The notes: generated from the letters alone by a model not told the origin. A stretch of DNA of 64,000 bases from Nitrosomonas sp. (GCA_021604405.1 BQJA01000005.1:1-64000); one strand, 5' to 3'; numbered from the stretch's first letter, positions 16,376 through 25,520 are shown. Numbers and translations: made by a program.

Positions 16376-17065
16376 ATGGCAAATATACCATCTCCGGCTG
16401 TGTCGAATCCTAGTGAAATTGTGCCGGTTAATCCGGTGATTGAAGAATATATGCGGGGTATGGTCAGTCATTCGGATCATCCGGTCTTGGCTAATATGGA
16501 AGCGCTGGCGAAGGAAAATAATTTCCCGATTGTTAATCGTTTGGTTGGCATCTTTCTTGAAATTCAGGCGAAAATGATCAACGCTAAGCGTGTATTTGAA
16601 TTTGGCAGCGGTTATGGTTATTCTGCATACTGGTTTGCAAAAGCGGTGGGTGCAAATGGAGAGGTTATCTGCAGTGATAGCGATACACAGAACAGAGTCA
16701 AGGCGGAGCAGTATCTAACGTCCGTATCATTATGGGACAGGGTTGATTTCCGTGTGGGTTTAGCCCAGGAAATCTTTGGTCAAACAGAGGGATTGTTTGA
16801 TATATGCTACAACGATGTTGATAAGGGCGATTATCCTGTCATATGGTTAATGGCAAAAGACCGTATTCGTTCGGGCGGATTATATATCGCGGACAATGTT
16901 CTCTGGCACGGACGTGTGGCAGTTAAAAACAATACAGATATGCTGCCGGGTTGTACTAAAGCGATTATTGAGCACAACCGGTTAATTTTTAGTGATTCTG
17001 ATTTTGATGCTTTTATTAATCCATCGCGTGATGGTGTCGTTGTGGCGCGTAGAAAGACTGTATAA
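16376..17065 (+). CDS. O-methyltransferase (class I, caffeoyl-CoA type)
   Basis: About 229 residues. Two ATG codons stand in tandem; 16376 is chosen because GAGGAG lies six bases upstream, while ATG 16373 is only three bases away. SAM binding is shown by RVFEFGSGYGYSAYWFA and EVICSDSD. CYNDVDKGDYPV and GGLYIADNVLWHGRV match the metal-dependent O-methyltransferase family (Methyltransf_3), whose members methylate catechol or related hydroxyls. No substrate can be named. It stands alone between long intergenic stretches. Confidence 0.82.
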   Translation: MANIPSPAVSNPSEIVPVNPVIEEYMRGMVSHSDHPVLANMEALAKENNFPIVNRLVGIFLEIQAKMINAKRVFEFGSGYGYSAYWFAKAVGANGEVICSDSDTQNRVKAEQYLTSVSLWDRVDFRVGLAQEIFGQTEGLFDICYNDVDKGDYPVIWLMAKDRIRSGGLYIADNVLWHGRVAVKNNTDMLPGCTKAIIEHNRLIFSDSDFDAFINPSRDGVVVARRKTV

Positions 17066-17141
17066 TATCGCCCATTGGTTTTTATGGACGGTTTTTATGC
17101 GGAATATAAATTTACGATTGAATTATTAATAGGGAAAAATT

Positions 17142-17396
17142 ATGCAAATTCATGTTTATGATACTTATGTCAAGGCGAAAGACGGGCATACTATGCATTT
17201 TGATGTATTTACTGCAGTAAAAGATGATCAAAAAGCAATAGAGTATGCTAAGGAGTGGCTCAATTCGATTGGTGAAGGCGAGGCGACAGTTAGCAGTAAA
17301 GAATGCAGCTTTTGTCATAGCCAGAGCGCGCCGCCTGATGTGGTTGAGGCGATTAATAAAGATGGCTATTTTATTTATAAAATGGAAGGCTGTTAA
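17142..17396 (+). CDS. DUF2024 family protein
   Basis: An 84-residue cytosolic protein matching the small DUF2024 family throughout: MQIHVYDTYVKAKDGHTMHFDV at the N-terminus, then a conserved SSKECSFCHSQSAP cysteine motif (C-x2-C plus His) and a C-terminal GYFIYKMEGC. The C-x2-C-H group could bind a metal. Function is unknown. A GGG-AAAAAT spacer precedes the ATG, so the ribosome site is weak. It lies 76 bases after the O-methyltransferase. Confidence 0.8.
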   Translation: MQIHVYDTYVKAKDGHTMHFDVFTAVKDDQKAIEYAKEWLNSIGEGEATVSSKECSFCHSQSAPPDVVEAINKDGYFIYKMEGC

Positions 17397-17506
17397 TGGT
17401 AGCTGACTGATCGTTGTGTTGGTTTGTCACGGATAGGTCTATTTTGCAGGTAGAGCAGTCAGTAACGACGACGCAACTTGTTTTTTAATTCTCAAGGTTC
17501 CGATCA

Positions 17507-18025
17507 ATGAGACGAAAATTTGAAAAATTTTTAATTTTAAATGTTGCCTTAATCATGTATGTGACAACAGCCTGGGCTGAGGCACCCAAAAAAATTGGTG
17601 AATACGATGACTGGTCAGCCTATGTATTTGTCGAGGGCGCTGATAATAAAGTATGCTATATGGTCAGCCAACCCAAAACAGAAGAAGGGGACTATACGCA
17701 GCGCGGAGATGTTTTTGCCTTGGTAACTCACCGGCCAGCAGAAAATAGTCGCAATGTATTTAGTTATATTGCAGGTTATTCCTATAAGCCGGATAGTGAA
17801 GTAACACTTACTGTCGACAATCAGAATTTTACCCTTTTTACAGAAGGAGAATCAGCCTGGACACCGGATCAGGCAACTGATAACAAACTGACGGAGGCTA
17901 TTCGTCGCGGCAATTCCTTTGCAGTGAAAGGGGTGTCCGCGAGAGGGACGAGGACAACGGATACGTTTGGTTTAAAAGGTTCATCAGCTGCATACAAAGC
18001 AATTTCTGAAGAGTGTGGAATGTAA
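17507..18025 (+). CDS. invasion-associated locus B (IalB) family periplasmic protein
   Basis: The 172-residue protein has a signal peptide (basic start, hydrophobic 8-22, cleavage near AWA-EA at residue 25). The mature part begins IGEYDDWSAYVF and carries CYMVSQP, DVFALVTHRP, and a C-terminal TDTFGLKGSSAAYKAISEEC, all typical of IalB-like proteins. Two cysteines (CYM and the penultimate EEC) could form a disulfide. In Bartonella the founding member affects erythrocyte invasion; in environmental proteobacteria the role is unknown, so the name should not be taken as a virulence call. Confidence 0.82.
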   Translation: MRRKFEKFLILNVALIMYVTTAWAEAPKKIGEYDDWSAYVFVEGADNKVCYMVSQPKTEEGDYTQRGDVFALVTHRPAENSRNVFSYIAGYSYKPDSEVTLTVDNQNFTLFTEGESAWTPDQATDNKLTEAIRRGNSFAVKGVSARGTRTTDTFGLKGSSAAYKAISEECGM

Positions 18026-18090
18026 TGCCTTTCGCTGAGCTTGTTCTCAAAACTGAATCTGTTTTTTGTAAAGGTACCAAAAAATAAGGT

Positions 18091-18432
18091 ATGGAAGATA
18101 AAATAACTATTTATCAGAAGCCTACATGCAGCAAGTGCAGGGCAACACTTGAAATTCTTAGAGACAGTGGCGTGGAATTTGAATCAATCAATTATTATGA
18201 AACACCGCTAACTGAAGAAAGAATACGCGATCTACTCGATAAATTAAACGTACCGCTACGCGATATTCTGCGTAAAGATGAACCGCTGGCGCGAGATCTT
18301 GGCTCGGTATCAGATGATGCGTTGATCAAGATCATGGTAGAGAATCCTGATTTAATTCAACGACCGATCGTTGTACGAGGCAGTAAGGCGAAGTTGTGTC
18401 GGCCACCTGAAAATGTTAAGCAATTGCTATAA
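18091..18432 (+). CDS. ArsC-family arsenate reductase-like protein (glutaredoxin type)
   Basis: A 113-residue thioredoxin-fold protein. KPTCSKCRATLEIL at 10-23 carries the catalytic Cys of the ArsC/YffB family, and LIQRPIVVRGSKAKLCRPPE has the conserved substrate Arg. ArsC enzymes reduce arsenate to arsenite using glutathione and glutaredoxin. The extra Cys at the C-x2-C position and the lack of neighbouring arsB/arsR genes leave room for the Spx/YffB-type branch with another role. Family membership is firm, substrate only likely. Confidence 0.8.
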   Translation: MEDKITIYQKPTCSKCRATLEILRDSGVEFESINYYETPLTEERIRDLLDKLNVPLRDILRKDEPLARDLGSVSDDALIKIMVENPDLIQRPIVVRGSKAKLCRPPENVKQLL

Positions 18433-18606
18433 CTTGGCTATTTTATATTGAAATGTCAGTAAGCCATGAGCTTCCTGAGAAGTTGAAAATTTTCTGACAT
18501 CTGGATCTTTTTAACCTGCATAACTAACATATGCGGGTATTTATACTTGCGAGCGTAGCTTTTTACAAATCCCAGAAATTTTAAAACGGTATTAGGGCGC
18601 ATTGTC

Positions 18607-20220
18607 ATGCGAGTTGCGCGTTGGTTTTACGCTATTGTGAGCGTGGTTTGGCTGTTAATCATGATGCCGGCTGCATCCGCCGCTATGTCCGACGCGGAGG
18701 AATTGCGTAGACAGTTACAGAAGTATACAGTTGCGATGGCGCATGAAACAGGTATAAGTGCACTGCAGCGTTTTTACTCAGGCCGGGATTATCAGCCGGT
18801 CTGGTTGCAGTCTGATTCGATATCAGTGTTACATGATATTGCCCTGGATTTTATCGCAGCCGCGGAAGCAGAAGGACTGGATAGTCATGACTATCAGTTG
18901 CATCAGTTGCGGCAGATGCGTTTTAACCGGTTAGCGGCTGTTCCTTATGAGCTGGAGTTTCATACTACCCGTGCGCTATTGATGCTGGCAGAGGATTTGC
19001 GCAAAGGGCAACTGTCAGCCAACGATGTGGATCCGGACTGGCATATCCCGCAGCCGTCTTTTGATCCGGTCAATTTTTTGTTAAATGCAGTGGCCTCCAG
19101 CCGCCTTCAGCAATCCTTGGCCGATTTGCCACCAAAAATCCCCAGTTATCAGTTATTGAAACAAGCTTTAGCAAAATATCGCGACCTGGTTGCGCGTCAG
19201 GTTACCTGGACGCGTATTCCGGTTGTTCCTGTTATTCGGCCGAATACGTCACGCCCGGTGATTCCTCTGGTCCGTAGCCGCATTATAGAAGCCTATCACA
19301 CACATGGAACAGCGGAATACAACCTTAGCGCAATACATGGTGATAATTATGATGACGAATTAGTCAGTGCGATAAAATCATTCCAACTGCAACATGGATT
19401 AAATGCCGATGGAATTATCGGAGAAAATACCCGGCGCGCTCTGAATATGACGCCTGCTGAGAAGGTGCGGCGACTCCGCCTTAATATGGAACGTCTGCGC
19501 TGGCTGCCAAGAAACCTGGGAGACCGTTACTTGCTGGTTAACATCGCCGGTTTCCAGCTGGCCGCGGTGAAACAAGATCAGCAGGTACTCGATATGCGCA
19601 TCATCGTTGGACGTAATTATCGTTCGACACCCAGTTTTAGCAGCTATATTTCCCATATGATATTAAACCCCTATTGGAATATTCCTGCCAGTATTGCGAG
19701 AGAAGATTTGCTGCCCAGGCAGCAGAAAGATCCAACTTTTTTCGCTTCGCAGGGAATCAAGGTTTATACAGGCTATGACTATAGTCAAGCGCCCATTGAT
19801 CCGGATACAGTTGATTGGTCTGCGATTACAAAAGGATTTCCTTATGTGCTACGCCAGGATCCTGGCGCGAAGAATGCATTGGGTGTTATCAAATTTTTGC
19901 TGCCGAATTCTTTTAGCATTTATCTCCATGATACGCCGGACAAGTCATTATTCCAGAAAGAAATAAGAGCCTTTAGCTCGGGGTGTATTCGCTTGGAACA
20001 GCCGATGGTGCTGGCGGATTTTGTAATGGAAGGACACAAAACGCAGACGGCATTAACCACTCAGATAAATACTGGCCGAACTGCCACGGTAAGTTTATCT
20101 GAACCGACACCCATTTATATTGTTTATCTTACAGTCTGGGTAGATGGGCAGCGGCAAATACATTATTCGCCGGATACCTATGGGCGGGACATGCGTGTCC
20201 TGAGTTCAGTGCCTTGGTAA
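18607..20220 (+). CDS. L,D-transpeptidase with peptidoglycan-binding domain (YcbB/LdtD-like)
   Basis: A 537-residue exported protein. Residues 1-27 form a signal peptide (hydrophobic core, ASAAM cleavage region). An N-terminal scaffold domain follows (DYQPVWLQ), then a PG_binding_1 domain (ELVSAIKSFQLQHGLNADGIIGENTRRALN, about 255-285) and a YkuD catalytic domain with NPYWNIPASIAREDLLP, His441 and FSSGCIRLEQP with the nucleophile Cys460. Such enzymes make 3-3 cross-links in peptidoglycan or attach proteins to it in the periplasm. Length and domain order match YcbB. It appears monocistronic. Confidence 0.88.
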   Translation: MRVARWFYAIVSVVWLLIMMPAASAAMSDAEELRRQLQKYTVAMAHETGISALQRFYSGRDYQPVWLQSDSISVLHDIALDFIAAAEAEGLDSHDYQLHQLRQMRFNRLAAVPYELEFHTTRALLMLAEDLRKGQLSANDVDPDWHIPQPSFDPVNFLLNAVASSRLQQSLADLPPKIPSYQLLKQALAKYRDLVARQVTWTRIPVVPVIRPNTSRPVIPLVRSRIIEAYHTHGTAEYNLSAIHGDNYDDELVSAIKSFQLQHGLNADGIIGENTRRALNMTPAEKVRRLRLNMERLRWLPRNLGDRYLLVNIAGFQLAAVKQDQQVLDMRIIVGRNYRSTPSFSSYISHMILNPYWNIPASIAREDLLPRQQKDPTFFASQGIKVYTGYDYSQAPIDPDTVDWSAITKGFPYVLRQDPGAKNALGVIKFLLPNSFSIYLHDTPDKSLFQKEIRAFSSGCIRLEQPMVLADFVMEGHKTQTALTTQINTGRTATVSLSEPTPIYIVYLTVWVDGQRQIHYSPDTYGRDMRVLSSVPW

Positions 20221-20356
20221 AAACCGCCATTTTTTAAGGCAATCATTTACCTAAGCAAAAAAATTTACCGTAGGTTTATCTGGCAGTATCGTTGGATACA
20301 ATACGATAAAACCGTTCATTTATTGTTTCATTTACATCAATCGATAAGGCATGTGT

Positions 20357-21709
20357 ATGGATTCCACGCCAAAATCCCAAGTTCTGAATACGACAAACGA
20401 GTTGCCGGACAAGGCATTGTTTGGACTTTCTGAGTACCGCCAGCGACAGGTGCTATATGCGGAGCTAAATACCGTTGCCTATGAATTATTGACTGCACCC
20501 GCGCAACTGTCACATTTAGTGCTGATATCTGACCGTCAATGGATTGATAAAGAGCGCAAACTTGTGGGCGATTTAAGCCAGCACTTCGGTGTTAATTCTC
20601 CCAGCGACCATAGTAACGATTACAGCATTGATTTGGGTGCACTGCGGCTCAGATGGGAACGGCATACTGAATATTCAACGTATACATTTTACTGTGAAGG
20701 GCCGTTTGGAGTACCTTTTGAGGAAACGGCGATTAAACTTGTGCCAAATGATTGGCTGGCCAGTTTGCCGGGTGAATTGCTGGTTGCTACCCATATCGCT
20801 TTGGATGACAGGTTGCGGCCAAAGCGCAGTCTGACTGAACTGGCAAGTCTTTTTGCTTCCAATACGGTTATTGGTTCCAAAGTGGCCGGGGGGAGTGCCA
20901 ATGTTTGGAGTGATAACCAAATCCATAGTGACGGTTTTGGTCGCATACTGATTCACGATGAGAATCTACGTAGCCGGCAGGTTGGCCGCTTAGTGCAACG
21001 CATGCTCGAAATTGAAACGTATCGAATGATGGCGATGTTGCCAGTCCCTTTAATACGCGAGATTATTCCTCAATTAGCGCGTGCTGACCAACGTTTGGCG
21101 GCGTTAATCGAAAAAAATATCGACATGGTCGACATTGAAGATGAACAACAATTGCTGGACGAATTGACTAAGCTGGCATCGGAAATAGAACGTTTATCTG
21201 CGCAGACTAGCCACCGGATTAATGCATCCCGGGCTTATTACGATATTGTAAAACTCCGTATTGCCGAGTTACGCGAAGAACGTATCGAAGGATTGCAAAT
21301 GCTGCAGGAGTTTATGGAAAAAAGCTTATCGTCTGCCATGGGTACCTGTGGACTGGTTCATACCAAACTGGAAACGCTGTCGCTGCGTGTGGCGCGAGCA
21401 ACTGGATTATTGCGGACACGTGTTGATATTTCCATGGAAGCACAAATCCGTGACCTGCTGAAGTCGATGGATAACCGGGCGGATATGCAGTTACGTTTGC
21501 AGGAAACGGTTGAAGGATTGTCTGTGGTAGTATTGAGTTATTATCTGTTGGGTATCGTTAACTATGGTCTAAAAGCCGGAAAGGCCGCCGGGATGGCGAT
21601 TAATGTGGAGCTGTTGACAGGTATCGCTATTCCGGTGGTGGTTGTGAGCGTCTTTTTTGCCATAAGTTCTCTACGCCGTATGGTCAGTAAATTAGGACGT
21701 AGGAAATAA
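20357..21709 (+). CDS. DUF3422 family membrane-anchored protein
   Basis: About 450 residues from ATG 20357, which has AAGG seven bases upstream; ATG 20351 is the alternative. The protein matches DUF3422 along its length: a mixed N-terminal domain (HTEYSTYTFYCEGPFG, RILIHDENLRSRQVGRLVQR), a long helical coiled segment (about 240-380), and two C-terminal hydrophobic helices (about 395-440) followed by a basic tail. The topology suggests a cytosolic body held at the inner membrane. Function is unknown; the helical segment resembles CorA-like architecture only superficially. Confidence 0.8.
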   Translation: MDSTPKSQVLNTTNELPDKALFGLSEYRQRQVLYAELNTVAYELLTAPAQLSHLVLISDRQWIDKERKLVGDLSQHFGVNSPSDHSNDYSIDLGALRLRWERHTEYSTYTFYCEGPFGVPFEETAIKLVPNDWLASLPGELLVATHIALDDRLRPKRSLTELASLFASNTVIGSKVAGGSANVWSDNQIHSDGFGRILIHDENLRSRQVGRLVQRMLEIETYRMMAMLPVPLIREIIPQLARADQRLAALIEKNIDMVDIEDEQQLLDELTKLASEIERLSAQTSHRINASRAYYDIVKLRIAELREERIEGLQMLQEFMEKSLSSAMGTCGLVHTKLETLSLRVARATGLLRTRVDISMEAQIRDLLKSMDNRADMQLRLQETVEGLSVVVLSYYLLGIVNYGLKAGKAAGMAINVELLTGIAIPVVVVSVFFAISSLRRMVSKLGRRK

Positions 21710-21983
21710 GACGAATAAACCTCGGCGGATGGATTTTTTTATGCGCCATCTATTGTGTTGTTCCGGCAAGGCGCAATGAAAAAAATAATGTTGCTGCACA
21801 GTGCAAGCGCTGCTACAGCGCATCGTCTGAAAATATTTTGCTAAAGTAGTAAATCAACGCTCTTGAAATTATTCAGCATGGGTCGAACTTAATAGTTTCA
21901 CAAGGCAAATGATGCAACACTGTTTCTGTTTGATTAAGTAAAGGTGGTTATTCGGCGATTATCAAGTATAAAGGAAACAAACT

Positions 21984-23231
21984 ATGCCACGAACAAAAGC
22001 AACCTTTTATAATGCAGAAGGAGAATCACTCGCTGGTTTGCTCGAAACACCCGAAGGGCCCGCAAGTGCCTATGCACTGTTCGCACATTGTTTTACCTGC
22101 TCGAAAGACATTACTTCCGCATCACGTATTACGCGCGCCTTAGCGCGGCAGGGATTTGCCGTGCTGCGATTTGACTTTACAGGATTGGGAAACAGCGACG
22201 GTGATTTTTCGAATACCAACTTTTCATCGAATTTGCAGGATTTGCTTTGTGCGGCTGAATTCCTGGAAAAACATTATAAAAGTCCAAAGCTATTAATCGG
22301 CCATAGCTTGGGCGGCGCGGCGGCGCTTGCAGTTGCGCAGCATTTACCGTCAGTCAAAGCAGTCGCGACAATTGGCGCACCAGCAACAGCGGATCATGTG
22401 CGGCATTTATTCGCTAAGTCACATGAAGCGATTATGCAAAACCAAAGTGCCCATGTTGAATTAAACGGGCGGCAGTTTATGATTAAACGTCAGTTTATTG
22501 ATGACCTCGAGCAGCACAACACGTTAGACCATATCAGTGCGCTAAAAAAAGCGCTGCTTATTTTTCATTCGCCATTGGATGAAACGGTTTCAATTGACGA
22601 GGCTGCGCGCATTTTTACGGCGGCAAAGCATCCAAAGAGTTTTGTTTCGCTGGATAACGCTGACCATCTTCTTTCACGGCGACAGGATGCTTTATATGTC
22701 GCCAATGTCTTGTCAGCATGGGCAGCCCGCTATTTTGACGGCAATCCTACCGATGATGACGATAAAATAAGTTTAGTGCCTGAAGTTAAGCCGGAGAGTG
22801 TGGTGGTGCGTGAAAAAAACAAAAAATTTGCCCGTGAAATATTTACGGAGAATCATATCCTCACCAGTGACGAGCCAAGAACAGTGGGTGGCAGTGATCT
22901 GGGTGCCAATCCGTATGAGCTATTGCTCGCGGCATTAGGGAGTTGCACTTCAATGACAATGCGTATGTACGCGAATCATAAGAAAATTGACCTGCACGAT
23001 ATTGAAGTTGAGCTCAGCCATAGCCGAATACATGCGGACGATTGTGAGATGTGTGAAAAACAGGCGCAAATGATTGATAAAATTTCACGCATTATCACAT
23101 TGACGGGCAATCTGGATGAGGCGCAGCGTGCCCGTCTGCTCGAGATTGCGGATAAATGTCCTGTTCATAAAACATTGACAAATCAGATTCATATTGATAC
23201 TAAAGAATCGAATCAAAGGATAGTTAAATAA
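21984..23231 (+). CDS. bifunctional alpha/beta-hydrolase - OsmC fusion protein
   Basis: A 415-residue two-domain protein with AAGGA eight bases before the ATG. Residues 1-245 are an alpha/beta hydrolase with GHSLGG (nucleophile Ser108), a D in HSPLDETV and a His in NADH. Residues about 265-410 are an OsmC/Ohr-like domain with GGSDLGANPYELLLAALGSC, the first redox Cys, and ADKCPVHKTL with the second. OsmC proteins reduce organic peroxides by a Cys-Cys mechanism. The fusion is known from other proteobacteria; linking an esterase to a peroxidase suggests handling of oxidised lipids or esters. The hydrolase start follows a 273-base intergenic gap with no clear gene. Confidence 0.88.
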   Translation: MPRTKATFYNAEGESLAGLLETPEGPASAYALFAHCFTCSKDITSASRITRALARQGFAVLRFDFTGLGNSDGDFSNTNFSSNLQDLLCAAEFLEKHYKSPKLLIGHSLGGAAALAVAQHLPSVKAVATIGAPATADHVRHLFAKSHEAIMQNQSAHVELNGRQFMIKRQFIDDLEQHNTLDHISALKKALLIFHSPLDETVSIDEAARIFTAAKHPKSFVSLDNADHLLSRRQDALYVANVLSAWAARYFDGNPTDDDDKISLVPEVKPESVVVREKNKKFAREIFTENHILTSDEPRTVGGSDLGANPYELLLAALGSCTSMTMRMYANHKKIDLHDIEVELSHSRIHADDCEMCEKQAQMIDKISRIITLTGNLDEAQRARLLEIADKCPVHKTLTNQIHIDTKESNQRIVK

Positions 23232-23399
23232 CAATTTATTATCACGCGCATTTTGCAAGCCATTGTTGAAAGTAATATGATCGCCAATCTGTTGAATACT
23301 ATTTTCCATGCAAATCATCCAAACCCTGAAGCAAACTAGATTGACGATTTTTATGATCCGCGTGGTGATATTCGGCGCCGGTTTGAACCGGCTAGCGCG

Positions 23400-23795
23400 A
23401 TGAACAGCCACGAACGTGAAGAAAAATTCCGTATCGATAAATGGCTATGGGCTGCACGTTTCTTTAAAACCCGTTCTTTGGCAGCGGAAGCGGTTGAAAG
23501 TGGCAAGGTGCATCTGAATAGTGTGCGGATTAAGCCTGCTAAGCAGGTAATGATTGGAGATACGTTGAATATTCGCGTCGGACACTATCAATATGAGATT
23601 GAAGTGCTGGGGCTGTCAAACCGACGCGGGTCAGCAACAATTGCGCAGCAATTATATCGCGAAACTGATCAGAGCCGGCAGCAGCGAGAAATCATTGCCG
23701 CACAGATTAAAGCCCAGCCCCAGCCTTTTTATACAAAAGGCAGACCGACCAAGCGGGCGCGCAGAGAGATTCAGCGTTTTAAGGATAAAGTATAA
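23400..23795 (+). CDS. hslR: S4-domain ribosome-associated heat shock protein Hsp15
   Basis: 131 residues. The S4 RNA-binding motif is intact: FRIDKWLWAARFFKTRSLA, VESGKVHLNSVRIKPAKQV and GDTLNIRV (about 10-60). The family-specific basic tail follows (YTKGRPTKRARREIQRF). Hsp15 binds free 50S subunits carrying a nascent chain and helps recycle stalled complexes. The frame stays open upstream of ATG 23400 for about 20 codons, but the chosen Met gives the usual length. There is no good ribosome site. Confidence 0.88.
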   Translation: MNSHEREEKFRIDKWLWAARFFKTRSLAAEAVESGKVHLNSVRIKPAKQVMIGDTLNIRVGHYQYEIEVLGLSNRRGSATIAQQLYRETDQSRQQREIIAAQIKAQPQPFYTKGRPTKRARREIQRFKDKV

Positions 23796-23836
23796 ATCAT
23801 TAACGCTATTGCAATTCTAAACAAAGCGAGAAGAAT

Positions 23837-24622
23837 ATGAGTTCCAGCACCTTTCATTTAGACAAAAACCAGTTAATTGAGCGTTCTTTCGATGAGATGG
23901 ATACGCATTTGCAGGGGACCGGTTACAGCCAGGCTCAGAAATTGGCACTTACCTGCCGTATTTTGTTTGATAATGGCCATGATTCCGGACTTGCTGGGCA
24001 AATTACAGCGCGGGCAGAACAGCCGGGGACTTACCTGACACAACAGTTGGGATTTGGTTTTGATGAGATTTGCGCTAGCAATCTCTTACTGGTTAACGAA
24101 GACTTGGCGGTGTTGCAGGGAGACGGTATGGCTAATCCAGCCAACCGATTTCATTCGTGGCTGTATCGATCCAGGCCGGATGTCGGGTGTATTATTCATA
24201 CCCATGCCGTTCATACTGCGGCTCTGAGTATGCTCGAAGTGCCGTTGGAAATTTCACATATGGACAACTGCATACTGTACGATGATGTGGCATTTTTACC
24301 AAACTGGCCAGGAGTTCCTGTAGGTAATGAAGAAGGTGAATTAATTTCAGCCGCCATTGGTGATAAACGTGCTTTATTGCTGGCCCATCATGGCCTGTTG
24401 ATCGCATGCCCCAGTATTGAAGAAGCCTGTATGCTGGCGATTGCTTTTGAGCGGGCGGCACGAATGCATTTGCTGGCAGCCGCAGTCGGCAAGATACAGC
24501 CAATTGACCCGGAATTAGGGCGTGAAGCGCATGATTGGATACTTCGGTCGCAGCGCAGCGCTGTTGGCTTTGCCTATTATGCACGCCGCAGCCTAAAAAA
24601 TAACCCTGATTGTTTGGATTAA
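23837..24622 (+). CDS. class II aldolase/adducin family protein
   Basis: A 261-residue protein with GAGAAG before the ATG. Signatures are TCRILFDNGHDSGLAGQIT (phosphate-loop region), CIIHTHAVHTAALSM (two zinc-ligand His), and LLAHHGLLIACPSIEEA (third zinc His). Class II aldolases such as fuculose-1-phosphate aldolase cleave or epimerise sugar phosphates. The usual catalytic Glu position reads HMDNCILYDDV and cannot be confirmed. Many relatives near this branch are called ribulose-5-phosphate 4-epimerase-like without proof. Family is confident, substrate open. Confidence 0.83.
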   Translation: MSSSTFHLDKNQLIERSFDEMDTHLQGTGYSQAQKLALTCRILFDNGHDSGLAGQITARAEQPGTYLTQQLGFGFDEICASNLLLVNEDLAVLQGDGMANPANRFHSWLYRSRPDVGCIIHTHAVHTAALSMLEVPLEISHMDNCILYDDVAFLPNWPGVPVGNEEGELISAAIGDKRALLLAHHGLLIACPSIEEACMLAIAFERAARMHLLAAAVGKIQPIDPELGREAHDWILRSQRSAVGFAYYARRSLKNNPDCLD

Positions 24623-24734
24623 TTAAACCGCGGATAATGGGATAACATCATCTTTTTAATTATTTATTGCCAACAATCAGCGAGACCCCGCAGTTTCTTG
24701 GACCCTGCCTCTAACCCGGTTATGACAATATCAT

Positions 24735-24763
24735 TTGTACCTTTCTCGCGTTTCAGATAGAAT
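24735..24763 (+). promoter_or_regulatory. sigma-70-type promoter of tRNA-Val
   Basis: TTGTAC at 24735-24740 and TAGAAT at 24758-24763 are separated by exactly 17 bases. The tRNA starts 12 bases after the -10 box, so the start of transcription would fall just upstream of the mature 5' end. Confidence 0.7.
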
Positions 24764-24774
24764 CCGCCTTTCCC

Positions 24775-24851
24775 AGGCGCGTAGCTCAGCTGGTTAGAGC
24801 ACCACCTTGACATGGTGGGGGTCGTTGGTTCGAGTCCAATCGCGCCTACCA
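24775..24851 (+). tRNA. tRNA-Val (GAC)
   Basis: A 77-base tRNA with encoded CCA. The acceptor arms AGGCGCG (24775-24781) and CGCGCCT (24841-24847) pair fully. The D arm has GCTCAGCTGGTTAGAGC, the anticodon stem CCACC/GGTGG holds the loop TTGACAT with anticodon GAC, and the T arm has GGTTCGAGTCC. The core is near-identical to enterobacterial tRNA-Val(GAC). Confidence 0.97.
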
Positions 24852-24862
24852 GAAATTTAAAT

Positions 24863-24905
24863 AAAAACGGGTAAGTTGCATTAATTTCTGGGCTGCCGTT
24901 TTTTT
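24863..24905 (+). terminator. putative terminator after tRNA-Val
   Basis: AAAAACGG at 24863-24870 can pair with CCGTTTTT at 24896-24903, and the T-run continues to 24905. The 25-base loop is long, and a competing stem (CAGAAATT/AATTTCTG) overlaps it. It is placed correctly to end tRNA transcription. Confidence 0.5.
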
Positions 24906-25105
24906 CTGTGTGATAGAAAATACTCGTGTGACCAATTTGTGATCATCTAGGAAATAAAAATTGTCTCAAGGAACGGGTAACTGTTAAATCTCAAGTCTGA
25001 AATGCCATAACAGGTGGTAAAGTAGTTATAGCATCCCATCTTCAACACCCGCCAGTATGGGCGGGGTTGGGTATGAAGTTTTGGGTACTAGCAGGCTTCA
25101 GAAAG
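24906..25105. other. non-coding start of the accessory stretch
   Basis: No convincing gene is seen. An imperfect hairpin (CAACACCCGCC pairing with GGGCGGGGTTG, about 25043-25068) is the only structure. The sequence has no obvious copy of the tRNA 3' end that would mark an attachment site. Confidence 0.4.
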
Positions 25106-25261
25106 CTAATTTAACACAACAAACACAACACGTTCCCGGTCTGCTATAACGTAGTCCGTATTTTTCCTTAATGCGCGGCCACCGCTTGCCATATTCACAC
25201 CAGTAACCTCTATTCGACGGTAATCATTCACGCGGAACATGATTTGTTTCTTTTCTGACAT
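25106..25261 (-). CDS. small orphan protein, 51 residues
   Basis: A short frame starts at ATG 25261 behind an excellent ribosome site (TTAGGAGAGCTAAG). The product begins MSEKKQIMFRVNDYRRIEV and ends VVFVVLN: a basic, strand-rich protein with no cysteine and no signal peptide. No family is recognised. The strong Shine-Dalgarno and protein-like composition favour a real gene. It lies in the sparse region after tRNA-Val among decaying genes. Confidence 0.45.
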   Translation of the reverse strand: MSEKKQIMFRVNDYRRIEVTGVNMASGGRALRKNTDYVIADRERVVFVVLN

Positions 25262-25352
25262 CTTAGCTCTCCTAATTCAATTTGGATTTTGAGCTAAAAA
25301 ACCCTCCAATTTTATTAAATCACTAAATGGACCAGGTGATTCATGAACTTAA

Positions 25353-25520
25353 CCAATATTTACTTGGGTAGCTCGACAATTTCACGATTCAAGAATTTGG
25401 TTTTTTAAAGAAATGGAAGAAGCTGAAGAAATTTTAACAGATGATGATCCAAGTCTGTACTCGATTGTTTTAGATGATCAAACACCGGTATTTTCTTGTG
25501 CGGGTGGTAAATGCAGCTAA
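25353..25520 (+). pseudogene. possible fragment of a small acidic protein with C-terminal CAGGKC
   Basis: A frame open from 25353 to TAA 25518 encodes VARQFHDSRIWFFKE, then EEAEEILTDDDPSLYS, and ends FSCAGGKCS. The only Met (25413) would give 35 residues and leave out the protein-like upstream part. An ATG at 25327 in another frame could reach it after a frameshift (MDQVIHELNQYLL). This looks like a small gene whose start has been lost. No family is recognised; the two closing cysteines could bind metal. Confidence 0.35.

Noticed and set aside
23232-23399. Frame directly after the hydrolase-OsmC stop, ending PNPEAN, and a further open frame into hslR
   Set aside because: No start codon with ribosome site and no recognisable family; likely chance open sequence.
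24775-24851. Possible attachment-site duplication of the tRNA-Val 3' end in the downstream accessory stretch
   Set aside because: I did not find a second copy of the T-arm or acceptor sequence by eye within the next 4 kb.
25042-25070. CAACACCCGCC hairpin as a terminator
   Set aside because: Imperfect stem and no T-run on either strand; kept only as a note in the gap entry.
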